A stretch of DNA of 64,000 bases. Origin: Paenibacillus oleatilyticus. GTDB taxonomy: Bacteria; Bacillota; Bacilli; Paenibacillales; NBRC-103111. The stretch's first letter is position 1, and every line of letters starts with the position of its first letter. Positions 16,992 through 25,616 of this stretch are shown here, one piece after another. The translations under genes were made by a program, and so were the position numbers. The notes below the pieces were generated by a model that was given only the letters and a program-made list of their open reading frames with translations, was not told the origin of the DNA and made no database searches. Location of the stretch: contig NZ_JAHNZO010000014.1 in assembly GCF_018998565.1 (NCBI RefSeq), positions 117,306 through 181,305 of the forward strand, given 5' to 3'.

Positions 16992-17420
16992 ATGTCGATC
17001 AGCAGTCGTTTTGCCGTAGCGATTCACATCTTGGCTCTCCTCGATATGAATAAAGAAGGCCGCAATACGTCGGAATTTATCGCGGGCAGCGTCAACACGA
17101 ACCCGGTGGTAATTCGCCGTCTGATCGGTCTGCTGGGCAAAGCCGGGCTGGTGCATACGAGTCCCGGCGTCGGTGGCGCATCGCTGGCCCGACAGCCCCA
17201 TGACATCAGCCTTCTGGAAGTTTATCGCGCCGTGCAGAACGACCCGCCGGGGGAGCTGTTCGCGGCGCACGATAAGCCGAATCCGAAATGCCCGGTCGGG
17301 CAAAATATTCAAGGCACGCTGGACACCGTCTTCAAACGGGCGGAGTCGGCCATGGAGAACGAGTTGGCGAAAGTTACGCTGGACCAGATTGTATTCGATT
17401 TGGTACGGGGTGACCGGTAA
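16992..17420 (+). CDS. Rrf2-family transcriptional regulator (YwnA-like)
   Basis: 142 residues: an N-terminal winged helix (SSRFAVAIHILALLDMNKEGRNTSEFIAGSVNTNPVVIRRLIGLLGKAG) with wing HTSPGVGGASLARQP. Only one cysteine is present (Cys100), so it lacks the three-Cys iron-sulfur site of IscR/NsrR and is more like YwnA, CymR or Cys-based sensors. GGAGAGGAG precedes the ATG. It probably represses itself and the downstream dsbA-like and ywnB-like genes through the two identical palindromes. B. subtilis also pairs ywnA with ywnB, and a YwnB-like gene lies two genes downstream here. Confidence 0.9.
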   Translation: MSISSRFAVAIHILALLDMNKEGRNTSEFIAGSVNTNPVVIRRLIGLLGKAGLVHTSPGVGGASLARQPHDISLLEVYRAVQNDPPGELFAAHDKPNPKCPVGQNIQGTLDTVFKRAESAMENELAKVTLDQIVFDLVRGDR

Positions 17421-17440
17421 CCCTTTTTTTTGCCGTAACC

Positions 17441-17459
17441 TGTAACTGTGGTGGTTACA
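17441..17459 (+). promoter_or_regulatory. Rrf2 operator, copy 2
   Basis: TGTAAC-N7-GTTACA, the same arms and spacer as the site at the regulator's own promoter, 54 bases before the dsbA-like gene. Confidence 0.8.
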
Positions 17460-17512
17460 CGGGAATGGAAAGAAGAGACTCGGACGACTTTATTAAGGAG
17501 GTGAATTGAAAA

Positions 17513-18166
17513 ATGACCGTCAAAATTCAAGTGTATTCGGACTACGTTTGTCCCTTCTGTTTTCTGGCAGAAGGACCGCTGGAGCAGGCCGTGCAGGGCA
17601 AGGACGTCGAGGTGGAATGGATGCCCTTCGAGCTGCGCCCAAGCCCGACTGAGCCGCTGGACCCATGGAACGACCCGCCGAAATTGAGGATGTTCGAGCA
17701 GTCCATCGCTCCTTACGCACAGCGGATGGGCATCGATATGAAGCTGCCGCGGGTTTCCCCGCATCCTTACACCCACCTTGCGTTCGAAGGGTATCAATAC
17801 GCCAAGGAGCACGGCAAAGGGAACGAGTACAACCACCGGTTGTTCCGGGCCTTCTTCCAGGAGGAGCAAAATATCGGGGACCCGGACGTGCTGGCGAAGC
17901 TGGCCGGTGAAATCGGACTGGATGCCGCCGAGTACCGGGAGGCGCTGGAAACTCGGAAATACAAGGAAGCTCATCAGCAAGCGCTGAATCATGCTTACCG
18001 GGAAGCGGGTATCACGGCCGTCCCTACGTTTTTTATCGGCAACAAGGTGCTGAGAGGCGTAGCGAACCGCGAGACGCTGGAGCAGGTGATCGCCGAGGAA
18101 CTGGCCGGTCAAGCCGGCAAGGCCGCCGAAGGGCTGTCCTGCACCGTGGATGGAGAATGCGATTAA
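17513..18166 (+). CDS. DsbA-family oxidoreductase (FrnE-like)
   Basis: 217-residue thioredoxin-fold protein without a signal peptide, so cytosolic. The active site is CPFC (Cys13-Cys16), and the cis-Pro loop reads GITAVPTFFIGN. The tail has an additional Cys pair (Cys210 and Cys216, CX5C), as in FrnE-type isomerases that carry a C-terminal cysteine motif. AAGGAGGTGA precedes the ATG. Its operator shared with the Rrf2 regulator suggests a thiol or electrophile-stress role. Confidence 0.9.
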   Translation: MTVKIQVYSDYVCPFCFLAEGPLEQAVQGKDVEVEWMPFELRPSPTEPLDPWNDPPKLRMFEQSIAPYAQRMGIDMKLPRVSPHPYTHLAFEGYQYAKEHGKGNEYNHRLFRAFFQEEQNIGDPDVLAKLAGEIGLDAAEYREALETRKYKEAHQQALNHAYREAGITAVPTFFIGNKVLRGVANRETLEQVIAEELAGQAGKAAEGLSCTVDGECD

Positions 18167-18221
18167 CCGCAATAACTTTTGATCACCCTAACATTTTATA
18201 GGACGAAAGGATGGATTGACG

Positions 18222-18854
18222 ATGAAAATTGCATTGGTTGGAGCAACGGGAACGATCGGACAGCGGATATTGGAGGAAGCCTTGAGCCGGGGGCATCAAG
18301 TGACGGCCATCGTGCGCGATCCGTCTCGTGTGACGAAGCAGAACGAGAACCTGAAGGTTGTAACGGGAGACGTTTCGAACGCGGATAGTCTCGCCGCAGC
18401 GGCAGCCGGTCACGACCTCGTGATTAGCGCTTACGGTCCGGCGCACGGTCAAGAGGAGAAGCTGGCCCAAGCTGCCCAAGCGTTGGTTGATGCGGCGAAA
18501 AAGGCCGGCGTCAGCCGTCTGCTGACCGTCGGAGGCGCGGGAAGTCTGGAAGTGGCTCCTGGCGTGCAACTGGTCGATACGCCTGAATTCCCTGCGGAAT
18601 GGAAGGGAATTGCATTGGCGCACCGGGATGCGCTGGAGGTCTACCGCAGCTCCGGACTCGACTGGACGAACCTGAGCCCGGCCGCATTGATTCAACCGGG
18701 CGAGAGAACGGGCCAATACCGTACGGAAGAAGACCGGCTCGTCACGGATGCCGAGGGGAACAGCCGCATCTCGGCTGAAGACTACGCCGTTGCTATGCTA
18801 GACGAGGCGGAGCGTCCGCGCTTCTCCGGCAAACGGTTTACCGTCGGCTATTAA
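18222..18854 (+). CDS. NAD(P)-binding protein (YwnB-like, atypical SDR)
   Basis: 210 residues. It has an N-terminal Rossmann fold (KIALVGATGTIGQRILEEALSRGHQVTAIVRDP), the cofactor-binding GATGxIG, a central RLLTVGGAGSLE and the C-terminal FTVGY. It belongs to the extended/atypical NmrA- and flavin-reductase-like group. ATG 18222 is preferred over TTG 18216. It follows dsbA by 55 bases and probably shares its control. Substrate unknown. Confidence 0.9.
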   Translation: MKIALVGATGTIGQRILEEALSRGHQVTAIVRDPSRVTKQNENLKVVTGDVSNADSLAAAAAGHDLVISAYGPAHGQEEKLAQAAQALVDAAKKAGVSRLLTVGGAGSLEVAPGVQLVDTPEFPAEWKGIALAHRDALEVYRSSGLDWTNLSPAALIQPGERTGQYRTEEDRLVTDAEGNSRISAEDYAVAMLDEAERPRFSGKRFTVGY

Positions 18855-18868
18855 TCCGATTCAAACCA

Positions 18869-18909
18869 AAGGCGAACCGCAGCGACTCACATCGCAGGCG
18901 GTTCGCCTT
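18869..18909. terminator. Bidirectional terminator overlapping the next gene's end
   Basis: AAGGCGAACCGC pairs perfectly with GCGGTTCGCCTT; the right arm lies inside the last codons of the convergent gene. Confidence 0.7.
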
Positions 18910-19930
18910 CTTCGTTTATCCCCGTCCCTTCAGGGGATGCTGCCCCGGCCCAACCCTCCATCCAGACGACGGCGTTCAAACGCCGGCCCCACGTTCTTGT
19001 CACCAAGCGGCTCACGTTTCGACTGCGGCCAAGCGCTATGCCCTTTGCGGATGACCAAGCCTCGCGCGGCAGCCGGAACAAGGCGCTGATGAGCAGACGT
19101 TCTTCCGGCCGCAGCGGTTTGAATTGTTCGTATCCGCGCAGCAGCGCTTCCATAAGCAGCGGTTCGAAAAGCGTGGTATTCAGCAGCGTTCTTGCGACTT
19201 CCTGATAAATCGAGCCCATCCTGACCCGGTCCCAGTCAATCAGGAACAGCCTGTCGGGCCGGATAATGACGTTCGGAAAAGTAACATCGCCGTGAATGAG
19301 AGCGGGATGCTCATGTTCCATCAAGAGCAGCCGCTGTACCTCCGGTGTCTCCATGATCCTCCAGGCTTCGTCCGCCAAGGCGATGCACTCGGCCCCGTGC
19401 ATTCGAAACCAGCGGCCTCGACGTTTAAACCGCACGAGCTGCCGTCGAAACAAGGCATCCTGCCGCTTCAGGACAGCGGCTTCCTGTAACGTAAAGCAAG
19501 ACATCGGCAAACGGGAGTTTGGTGTGACATTATGAAGCCCGGCCAATGCTTTTCCGAGGTTATCATAGTCTTGTACGTCGTTTTGAAGCCCCCGGCCTTT
19601 AATCCATTCCGTTAAATAATAGGGTTTGCCTCGATAGCTGGTCCAGTATCGGCCGGATGACGTTGTCAACCACTTCGGCAGATGGGGGTAACCGCTCTCC
19701 TTCAGCGTACGGATGTGTGAAGAAATGCGCTCAATTTGCTGCTTGGGGGTGCGCCGGCCAAGGAGGCGGCTTCGGCAAAACGGCTTTAGCAGGAAGTCGC
19801 CCCGATCGGTGATTGTACGGTAAGCGGCATTGCGTTTGTAAAGCGAATGGCATGGGATGATTCGCTTGATTTGCAGTCCGTAACGGCGGGCTAGGAGACG
19901 ATATCTCGTTTTGAGGGTTCGGTAAGCCAC
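18887..19930 (-). CDS. CotS-family spore-coat protein / APH-like kinase fold
   Basis: 347 residues of the aminoglycoside-phosphotransferase-like fold. The catalytic loop is LIHGDVTFPNVII, with the metal Asp in LFLIDWDRVRMG. Spore-coat paralogues CotS, CotI and YtaA share DFLLKPF, TEWIKGRGL and the basic N-terminus (TLKTRYRLLARRYGL). It starts at GTG behind GGGAGG. Expression late in sporulation in the mother cell is expected from the family; no clear sigma-K promoter was identified. Confidence 0.8.
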   Translation of the reverse strand: MAYRTLKTRYRLLARRYGLQIKRIIPCHSLYKRNAAYRTITDRGDFLLKPFCRSRLLGRRTPKQQIERISSHIRTLKESGYPHLPKWLTTSSGRYWTSYRGKPYYLTEWIKGRGLQNDVQDYDNLGKALAGLHNVTPNSRLPMSCFTLQEAAVLKRQDALFRRQLVRFKRRGRWFRMHGAECIALADEAWRIMETPEVQRLLLMEHEHPALIHGDVTFPNVIIRPDRLFLIDWDRVRMGSIYQEVARTLLNTTLFEPLLMEALLRGYEQFKPLRPEERLLISALFRLPREAWSSAKGIALGRSRNVSRLVTRTWGRRLNAVVWMEGWAGAASPEGTGINEEGEPPAM

Positions 19931-20240
19931 ACGAGGTTCCTCCCATTCGTGATGGTATGGAATTGGAGTCTACCCCTAGTGTATTCGGCTGCCCGTACCG
20001 CGTAACGGACAAACTCATAAATTTGAGACTCGTCAGGTTTGATGAGGGCGTCGGAGCAGTTGTCGAGGTGGACATCGAATTTTTCCAGCGGCTTCAAAAA
20101 TATTTCACAAACGAATGCCTTTGGTGTATAATGAATAAATATTTTAATTGTTTATTATTAAATTATTTTGTGTTTTAATGGTTTTATTTTGAAAACACCT
20201 TCCTTGGAGGGCGCCTTTTGACACGAAAGGAGTGATTTTC
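19931..20240. other. Intergenic stretch between the CotS-like gene and the MarR gene
   Basis: It holds the MarR/MFS promoter and a possible operator (20104-20162). The minus-strand frame 19891-20097 is open for 68 codons from a TTG, but has no ribosome site and overlaps the CotS-like start, so it is not called. Confidence 0.5.
20104..20162 (+). promoter_or_regulatory. Promoter and possible MarR operator
   Basis: TTCACA (20104-20109), 17 bases, TATAAT (20127-20132). An AT-rich inverted repeat TTTAAT-N8-ATTAAA (20143-20162) follows just downstream, where an autorepressor would bind. Confidence 0.65.
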
Positions 20241-20681
20241 ATGAACGAGGAGCATCAATTAAAAACCGAACTGGCCCGCACGTTCCGGAAGGTCGTCAAA
20301 GAAATGTCGTACCTGTGGAGCCGGCATATCGACAAGTCGCTTTCGATGGCCCAGTTTATGGTGCTCCGGCAGCTGCGCGGAGGACCGCAGAAGGTATCCG
20401 ACTTGGCTGAGGCTCTGGAGCTGACATCCGGGGCGATTACCGCCAAGGCCGATAAATTGGTAGAAAAGGGGTATGCTAAGCGGTATCGGGGAGAAGACGA
20501 CCGGCGGGTCGTTTATCTGGAAATGACGGAACGGGGCTTGAGCGAGCTAAGGCAGCTTGGAGAGCAGCAGACGGAGCTGGTTGAATCGTTGTTCGCCGGT
20601 TTGTCGGAGGAGGAGATTCGGCAGCATCTCCGATTCTTTAACCGGATGCTCAACAACATGGAACAATTGGGAGAGGAGTAA
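20241..20681 (+). CDS. MarR-family transcriptional regulator
   Basis: 146 residues with the winged helix QFMVLRQLRGGPQKVSDLAEALELTSGAITAKADKLVEKGYAKRYRGEDDRRVVYLEMTERG; the DDRR wing is typical. AAAGGAG precedes ATG 20241. It lies nine bases before the drug-efflux gene and very likely represses it and itself. Confidence 0.92.
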   Translation: MNEEHQLKTELARTFRKVVKEMSYLWSRHIDKSLSMAQFMVLRQLRGGPQKVSDLAEALELTSGAITAKADKLVEKGYAKRYRGEDDRRVVYLEMTERGLSELRQLGEQQTELVESLFAGLSEEEIRQHLRFFNRMLNNMEQLGEE

Positions 20682-20690
20682 GAAGGTAAC

Positions 20691-22337
20691 GTGGAACATT
20701 TATCGTATAAACGTAAAATCACGATTATGATCGCCATTATCGCGGCGATGTTCTTTTCAGCCATTAACCAGACGATCGTCGGAACGGCTCTGCCGCGGAT
20801 TATCGCCAAGCTCGGCGGAATGGACTACTATACATGGGTCATCACGATTTATTTGCTTACCTCGACGATCGCAACGGTACTGGTCGGCAAGCTGTCCGAT
20901 ATTTACGGCCGGAAGCCGTTTATTCTAACGGGGATTGTCTTATTTATGATCGGCGCGTTCATGGCGGGGACGTCCGGGGATATTTTTCAGCTGATTACGT
21001 ACCGGGGTATTCAGGGGTTGGGCGCCGGAGTTATTATGGCCACGGCCTTTACGGCCGTCGGCGACTTGTTCGCTCCCCGCGAGCGCGGGAAATGGTCCGG
21101 GATCATGATGTCGGTGTTCGGGTTCGCGAGTGTCGTCGGTCCTGCGCTTGGAGGATATATCGTCGACCATATGGAGTGGCACTGGGTATTTTGGATTTTC
21201 CTGCCTCTTGGCATTGTCGCTTTCATTATGATTCTGACGATGTTCCCGAAGGTGGAGCGCAAGCCGTCGGAATCGATCGATTATTTCGGCTCGCTGTTCC
21301 TTACGTTGACGATCGTGCCGATGCTGCTCGCGTTCTCGTGGGCCGGCACGAAATATGCCTGGGGATCATCGCAAATTGTCGGTTTGTTCGCCTGTACATT
21401 GGTGGCGCTGGTTATTTTCATTTGGGTGGAGAGTCGGGTGAAAAGTCCGGTGCTGCCGCTCTCGTTGTTCAAGAACGGAATTGTGACGATCTCGAATGTC
21501 ATCGGGTTTATTATGAACGCCGGGATGATGGGAGCGCTCATGTATACGCCGTTCTTCGTCCAGGGCGTAATGGGCATCTCGCCGACCTACTCCGGTTATG
21601 TGACGATGCCGATGTCCATCGGGATGGTCGTGACCAGCGCGATCAGCGGGCAGTTGATCACGAAAACGGGCAAATACAAGCGGATCGCGATTATCGGGAT
21701 TATCATTATGGTCATCGGGATGATGATCATGCATTACATGAATACGATCTCGGTGACGGTGCTCAGCATGATCGTGTTCGGCTTCGGCCTCGGGCTGGGG
21801 ATGCCGGTCTTTTCCTTGACCGTTCAGAACGCCGTATCGCCGAAAGATCTTGGCGTCGCCACGGCTTCCTCGCAGCTGTTCCGTAACTTGGGCGGCACGA
21901 TCGGCATTGCCGTCATGGGGACGATTATGTCGACGGGCATGACGAACAAGCTGCAGGAAATCCTGGCCAGCGGGCGGGGCGTCGACTTGAGCAAGCTCGA
22001 TCCGAAGGTAGCGGAGAAGCTCGCCGCGTTCCACAATCCGCAGATGCTGCTCGATCAGCCGAAGCTGGCGCAGATTCAGGCAGCCCTGCCGCCGGAGCTG
22101 CAGACGGTGTTCGGCCGGATGATCGATTCGCTCCGCGAGGCGCTCAGTTACTCGCTGGCCAATGTGTTTTTGGCGGGGGCTGCGCTGCTGGCGGTCGCGC
22201 TTGTGCTGACGTTCTTCTTGAAGGAGATTCCGCTGCGGACCGGAAGCGGCGGCCCGGGGCCGAAGCCGCAGGAAGCGGCGGAAACGGACCGCGAACCGGC
22301 GCCCCGCCTCCGCGGGAAGCAGCCGGCGAACGGGTAA
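20691..22337 (+). CDS. MFS multidrug efflux transporter (DHA2, EmrB/QacA type)
   Basis: 548 residues with about 14 hydrophobic helices. The loop 2-3 signature is LVGKLSDIYGRKPFILTG, and motif C is in helix 5 (GFASVVGPALGGYIVDHMEWHWVFWI). The C-terminus is a charged Pro-rich tail. GTG start. Co-transcribed with the MarR regulator; proton-driven export of toxic compounds is expected, but substrates cannot be deduced. Confidence 0.93.
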   Translation: MEHLSYKRKITIMIAIIAAMFFSAINQTIVGTALPRIIAKLGGMDYYTWVITIYLLTSTIATVLVGKLSDIYGRKPFILTGIVLFMIGAFMAGTSGDIFQLITYRGIQGLGAGVIMATAFTAVGDLFAPRERGKWSGIMMSVFGFASVVGPALGGYIVDHMEWHWVFWIFLPLGIVAFIMILTMFPKVERKPSESIDYFGSLFLTLTIVPMLLAFSWAGTKYAWGSSQIVGLFACTLVALVIFIWVESRVKSPVLPLSLFKNGIVTISNVIGFIMNAGMMGALMYTPFFVQGVMGISPTYSGYVTMPMSIGMVVTSAISGQLITKTGKYKRIAIIGIIIMVIGMMIMHYMNTISVTVLSMIVFGFGLGLGMPVFSLTVQNAVSPKDLGVATASSQLFRNLGGTIGIAVMGTIMSTGMTNKLQEILASGRGVDLSKLDPKVAEKLAAFHNPQMLLDQPKLAQIQAALPPELQTVFGRMIDSLREALSYSLANVFLAGAALLAVALVLTFFLKEIPLRTGSGGPGPKPQEAAETDREPAPRLRGKQPANG

Positions 22338-22345
22338 AACCATAC

Positions 22346-22384
22346 ACGGGCTTGGACCATGAGTTGGTCCGGGTCCGTTTTTTT
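22346..22384 (+). terminator. Rho-independent terminator
   Basis: ACGGGCTTGGACCA pairs with TGGTCCGGGTCCGT, followed by seven T. Confidence 0.85.
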
Positions 22385-22402
22385 GGTTTAAACGATAAAT
22401 TC

Positions 22403-22700
22403 CATCACATCAGCTTCAGTTCTTTGATAAAGTCGACAAACGCTTTAATCAACGAAAGATGCAAGGACTCCTTCCGGTAAATCATCCACGATTTTCGCAA
22501 GATCGGTTCCCCGTGCTTCGTCCTCAATTGAAGGCGAACGTGAAGTCGAGCGAGAAACAGGCAGGCTGCCGGCGCCCGAGCCGGTATCCGGGAATTCGCT
22601 AGCTGCGGGGGAGAACGCTCGTGCTGATGACCATGTGGGCTACTTCGACCATTGCGATCCAGGGTTTTGGCACCTGGCCTGTTTTGTCTGAGGAATGAAA
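22403..22700 (-). pseudogene. Possible remnant of a LysR-type regulator (C-terminal end)
   Basis: On the minus strand the last 40 codons read EPILRKSWMIYRKESLHLSL, then IKAFVDFIKE, which is how many LysR effector domains end. The sequence before it does not continue as a LysR domain in any single frame, and no helix-turn-helix is present, so this looks like a decayed gene. Identification rests on this short match only. Confidence 0.3.
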
Positions 22701-22745
22701 CAGTTTCAATTGTTGTGATAAAATGGAATGAAGACAGGGGGCCTG

Positions 22746-22994
22746 ATGATGAAAAAGCTGTCTGTTGTGTTGCTGCTTTTCGGAACAATTGTTACGTTTA
22801 TCGGAGTACTGCCCTTTATATTTGCTTATCCTTACTGCCATAATTGTGTCAATTCCGGTCCCTCCACTTGGTGGGAGCTTGTCCTTATGATTTCGTACGA
22901 GGGGAAAGGGCGGTATTTGGCTGTCGGGATTGCGTTACTGCTACTATCTATACCGTTGCTTATCCAACAAAGAAAAGCGCGATTGCAAAGTTGA
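22746..22994 (+). CDS. Small membrane protein, function unknown
   Basis: About 82 residues with two hydrophobic helices (KLSVVLLLFGTIVTFIGVLPFIF and YLAVGIALLLLSIPLLI). Between them lies a short extracellular-like loop with two cysteines (YCHNC) that could form a disulfide or bind metal. AGGGGG precedes ATGs at 22746 and 22749. It is not recognised and has no evident operon partner. Confidence 0.6.
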   Translation: MMKKLSVVLLLFGTIVTFIGVLPFIFAYPYCHNCVNSGPSTWWELVLMISYEGKGRYLAVGIALLLLSIPLLIQQRKARLQS

Positions 22995-23023
22995 CCATCG
23001 GTATTATGGGGCTTTTGGGATTT

Positions 23024-23974
23024 TCACGAATACAGTTCATTCATTCCTTCAATGGTGCGTTTCATGTACGCAATTGCTTCCAATGGTTCCACGATCTTAG
23101 CGTCTTGTCCCAATTCCCATATCATGTCTGTATAAAATTCCAACTTATTGATGGGGATGTGCATGCGAATGCATCCGGTACCGTCTTCTTGGAGCTCGAT
23201 GAAATCTCGAAATCTTCCGTTTGGTTCCAGTTTTTTTAAGCCATTTGACGTTAAGCTTACGCAAAAGATTATCTTTTCTTGGCTATTTTCCTCATCTTCC
23301 TGCCAGTCGAACACAGATTTTCTATCTACATCCTCGCGCCAAGTAATGAGCTCATTCAAAATTGCCGTTATAATCCGATCCGCCCGAAAAAGCCTGTAGC
23401 CGCGTCGTGCAAAGCAATATGCCGGACAATACCAATATCCGCGGTCTGAATAGAGTCCGACGGGTTGAATATCTCTAGTATTTTTTCCACTAACGCTCGA
23501 TTTGTACTCAATAGTAACGACAGATTTTATCATGAGGGCTTGCAGCAACGTAGTTAGGCAGGAAACTGACATTTCACGATTGGGGCTCCAAATTACAACT
23601 TTATTTTTTAATCGGTCAATTTGATCTTGAACATCTGGCGGCAAGAAGTGGTAAAACTTATCCTGCGCAGATTCGGCTTTATCGCCAAACGGAAGCGACC
23701 CGAAATATTTTAGGGACTGAGCAGCGAAATAAATGGCAATTGCTTCGCTCTGAGTAAAGGTTATTGGCGGGAGCACGCTTTCGTTAAGAAGTTTATATCC
23801 TCCCCCGCGTCCTTGAATGGAATAGAGCGGCACTCCAAGTTCGCTGAGATCTAATAAATCCCGAAAAATAGTTCTTGGCGAAACACCCACATCGTGTGCA
23901 AGCTCGGATATGGTAAAGGATTTTTTTGCATTAACGATCATGATCAATCTTAATAATCGTTGCGATTTATGCAT
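23024..23974 (-). CDS. WYL-domain transcriptional regulator (YafY type)
   Basis: 316 residues: an N-terminal HTH_11-type helix-turn-helix (RLLRLIMIVNAKKSFTISELAHDVGVSPRTIFRDLLDLSELG), then a WYL domain (IEYKSSVSGKNTRDIQPVGLYSDRGYWYCPAYCFARRGYRLFRADRI) and a C-terminal WCX extension. WYL proteins sense small molecules or nucleic acids. It is divergent from the small NTF2-like gene, and a palindrome lies between them (24008-24032) that is similar to one next to the other WYL regulator of this window. Confidence 0.92.
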   Translation of the reverse strand: MHKSQRLLRLIMIVNAKKSFTISELAHDVGVSPRTIFRDLLDLSELGVPLYSIQGRGGGYKLLNESVLPPITFTQSEAIAIYFAAQSLKYFGSLPFGDKAESAQDKFYHFLPPDVQDQIDRLKNKVVIWSPNREMSVSCLTTLLQALMIKSVVTIEYKSSVSGKNTRDIQPVGLYSDRGYWYCPAYCFARRGYRLFRADRIITAILNELITWREDVDRKSVFDWQEDEENSQEKIIFCVSLTSNGLKKLEPNGRFRDFIELQEDGTGCIRMHIPINKLEFYTDMIWELGQDAKIVEPLEAIAYMKRTIEGMNELYS

Positions 23975-24007
23975 TAGACCTCACCCCTTTTTTTAATAAT
24001 ACAACAA

Positions 24008-24032
24008 AAACATGTAATCACCTGTCATGTTT
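24008..24032. promoter_or_regulatory. Palindrome upstream of WYL regulator, copy 1
   Basis: AAACATG-N11-CATGTTT. Read on the minus strand the core is ATGACA-N5-TTACAT, close to ATGACA-N5-TGACAT at 43528-43544. Confidence 0.65.
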
Positions 24033-24096
24033 ATTGGATATTCTTAAGGTGTCTTTCACTCGCGAGGAAAGAATAAACGCTACAGGAGGAAGCGGA

Positions 24097-24225
24097 ATGG
24101 CAACTGAGGTAGATAAGTTCGTAGGACTTCAGGAGATCGAAAAAAGAGTCGATCGTAATCGAATACCAGTTTTGACTCAGCGATTTAATATGTGTGAGAG
24201 GAGACGGTCGAACGATGAGGGATAA
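24097..24225 (+). CDS. Short ORF before the NTF2-like gene, unknown
   Basis: 42 codons starting ATG-GCA with a strong AGGAGGA eight bases upstream. The product (MATEVDKFVGLQEIEKRVDR...) is charged and unrecognised. It overlaps the next gene by eleven bases in a different frame, which would allow translational coupling. It could be a leader peptide or the remains of an earlier gene. Confidence 0.4.
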   Translation: MATEVDKFVGLQEIEKRVDRNRIPVLTQRFNMCERRRSNDEG

Positions 24226-24625
24226 TAGGGACAAAACCAATGTAGTCGAAACGCTATGTAGTCGAGCATTTCGGGCTTTCCGCGCAGCATTCGAGGAAGG
24301 AAATACTGCAGATTTTCTAGCGCTTGTGAATGAGGAATTTCACTTTTCCATCCCGTTGCCAATCGACGGGTGGAAAGAAAAACAAATAGGAGTACATCGG
24401 TTTAACGAACTGGTTCGCTTTGAACGGGAAATGTTGCAAGTTAAGCTTACCCCCTTGATAGAACTTCAAGATACCCATTTTGGGATTGTGGTATTTCAAG
24501 CTGAAGGGACTTTGAGCAACCAGCCATATCGCAATGAACTTGCTATCGTTTTTGAATTCAAGCACAATCAAATCATGTCGTTTAAAGAATTTGTAGGTAT
24601 GCCGCTAAAAAAATATGAGGACTAA
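24215..24625 (+). CDS. NTF2-like / SnoaL-like protein
   Basis: 136 residues from ATG 24215 (GAGGAG eleven bases upstream). Predicted cone-like fold: an N-terminal helix AFRAAFEEGNTADFLALVNEEFHF, then PIDGWKEKQIGVHRFNELVRF and the strand pairs IVVFQAEGTLSNQPYRNELAIVFEFKHNQIMSFKEFVG. This is the usual SnoaL pattern. It is divergent from the WYL regulator and probably its target. Substrate unknown. Confidence 0.75.
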   Translation: MRDNRDKTNVVETLCSRAFRAFRAAFEEGNTADFLALVNEEFHFSIPLPIDGWKEKQIGVHRFNELVRFEREMLQVKLTPLIELQDTHFGIVVFQAEGTLSNQPYRNELAIVFEFKHNQIMSFKEFVGMPLKKYED

Positions 24626-24691
24626 TTGAATTGTTGCCTCATCCTTGAACGGAGAACGTTAGGTTAGTTGAACTTTGCTTGCTAATACGAG

Positions 24692-24723
24692 AACCGGATT
24701 CCTGCGTAAGGGTCCGGTTTTTT
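24692..24723 (+). terminator. Rho-independent terminator
   Basis: AACCGGA pairs with TCCGGTT, followed by a T run. Confidence 0.7.
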
Positions 24724-24853
24724 CATGCAACGCATTGCTTATTAGCAGGACCGGACGGAATTTTGTCCACATTATTTTCACAAAATTGCTTCGGGCGCCA
24801 TAATTTTTTATGATAAAAGAGGACTCCATTGGGTGGTCTAATCCAATACTTAA

Positions 24854-25513
24854 TTGACGAGGGACCAGATTATGATCGATAAATTGAAAGCGGCCGGCGA
24901 ATGGAAAGAGATGTTCCTGCCTTACAAGTTTGCGATGGAGCAGTTGAGCACAACGATCCGGCATATTAACGAAGAGGCCATGCACGTCTACAACTACAAC
25001 CCGATCGAGCATATCAAGACCCGGATCAAATCGCCCGAGAGCATCATTAACAAGCTGCAGCGCAAGGGCCTGCCGATCAGCCTTGTCGCGGCGCGGGACC
25101 ACTTGAACGATATTATCGGCGTGCGGATTATTTGCTCGTTTCTGAGCGACATTTACGATCTGTACGAAATTCTGAACAACCGGCACGATATGAAAATCAT
25201 CGAATGCAAGGACTACATCCGCAATCCGAAGCCGAACGGGTATCAGAGCCTGCATCTGATCGTCGAAGTTCCGGTGCTGCTCTCCAAGGGCACGCAGCTG
25301 GTCAAAGCCGAAATCCAGCTGCGCACACTGGGGATGGATTTTTGGGCCAGCCTGGAGCATAAAATTTTTTACAAATACAACAAGGACATTCCGGACCGCC
25401 TAAAGCAGGAGCTGCTGTCCGCCGCGCATCTAACCGTCGAGCTGGATGCGAAAATGAAAGCGATCAGCGACGAAATCGGACACCTGGATTCGCCCTATGC
25501 GCGGATTCAGTAA
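24854..25513 (+). CDS. ywaC: Small alarmone synthetase (YwaC/RelP type)
   Basis: Makes (p)ppGpp from ATP and GDP/GTP. 219 residues from TTG 24854; an internal ATG (24872) with GAGGG before it is an alternative start. The synthetase domain is complete: NPIEHIKTRIKSPESIINKL, DIIGVRIICSFLSDIYDLYEIL, DYIRNPKPNGYQSLHLIVE and KAEIQLRTLGMDFWASLEHKIFYK. There is no hydrolase domain. The wording matches B. subtilis YwaC (SAS2/RelP) more than YjbM (SAS1/RelQ). In B. subtilis ywaC is induced by envelope stress; no matching ECF promoter was recognised here. Confidence 0.92.
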   Translation: MTRDQIMIDKLKAAGEWKEMFLPYKFAMEQLSTTIRHINEEAMHVYNYNPIEHIKTRIKSPESIINKLQRKGLPISLVAARDHLNDIIGVRIICSFLSDIYDLYEILNNRHDMKIIECKDYIRNPKPNGYQSLHLIVEVPVLLSKGTQLVKAEIQLRTLGMDFWASLEHKIFYKYNKDIPDRLKQELLSAAHLTVELDAKMKAISDEIGHLDSPYARIQ

Positions 25514-25541
25514 ATCGGCACCCAAACCGGGGCTGCCCGAA

Positions 25542-25579
25542 TGGAGAAAGACAGGACGCAAAGGGTCTTGTCTTTCTCC
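25542..25579. terminator. Hairpin, probable terminator
   Basis: GGAGAAAGACA pairs perfectly with TGTCTTTCTCC; no T run follows. Confidence 0.5.
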
Positions 25580-25616
25580 GCGTTAAAGAGAAAGCGCTTA
25601 TTCGCTGCGCCAAAAT

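Noticed and set aside
19891..20097. Minus-strand 68-codon frame before the CotS-like gene
   Set aside because: TTG start without a ribosome site, overlaps the next start by 40 bases, unrecognised sequence.
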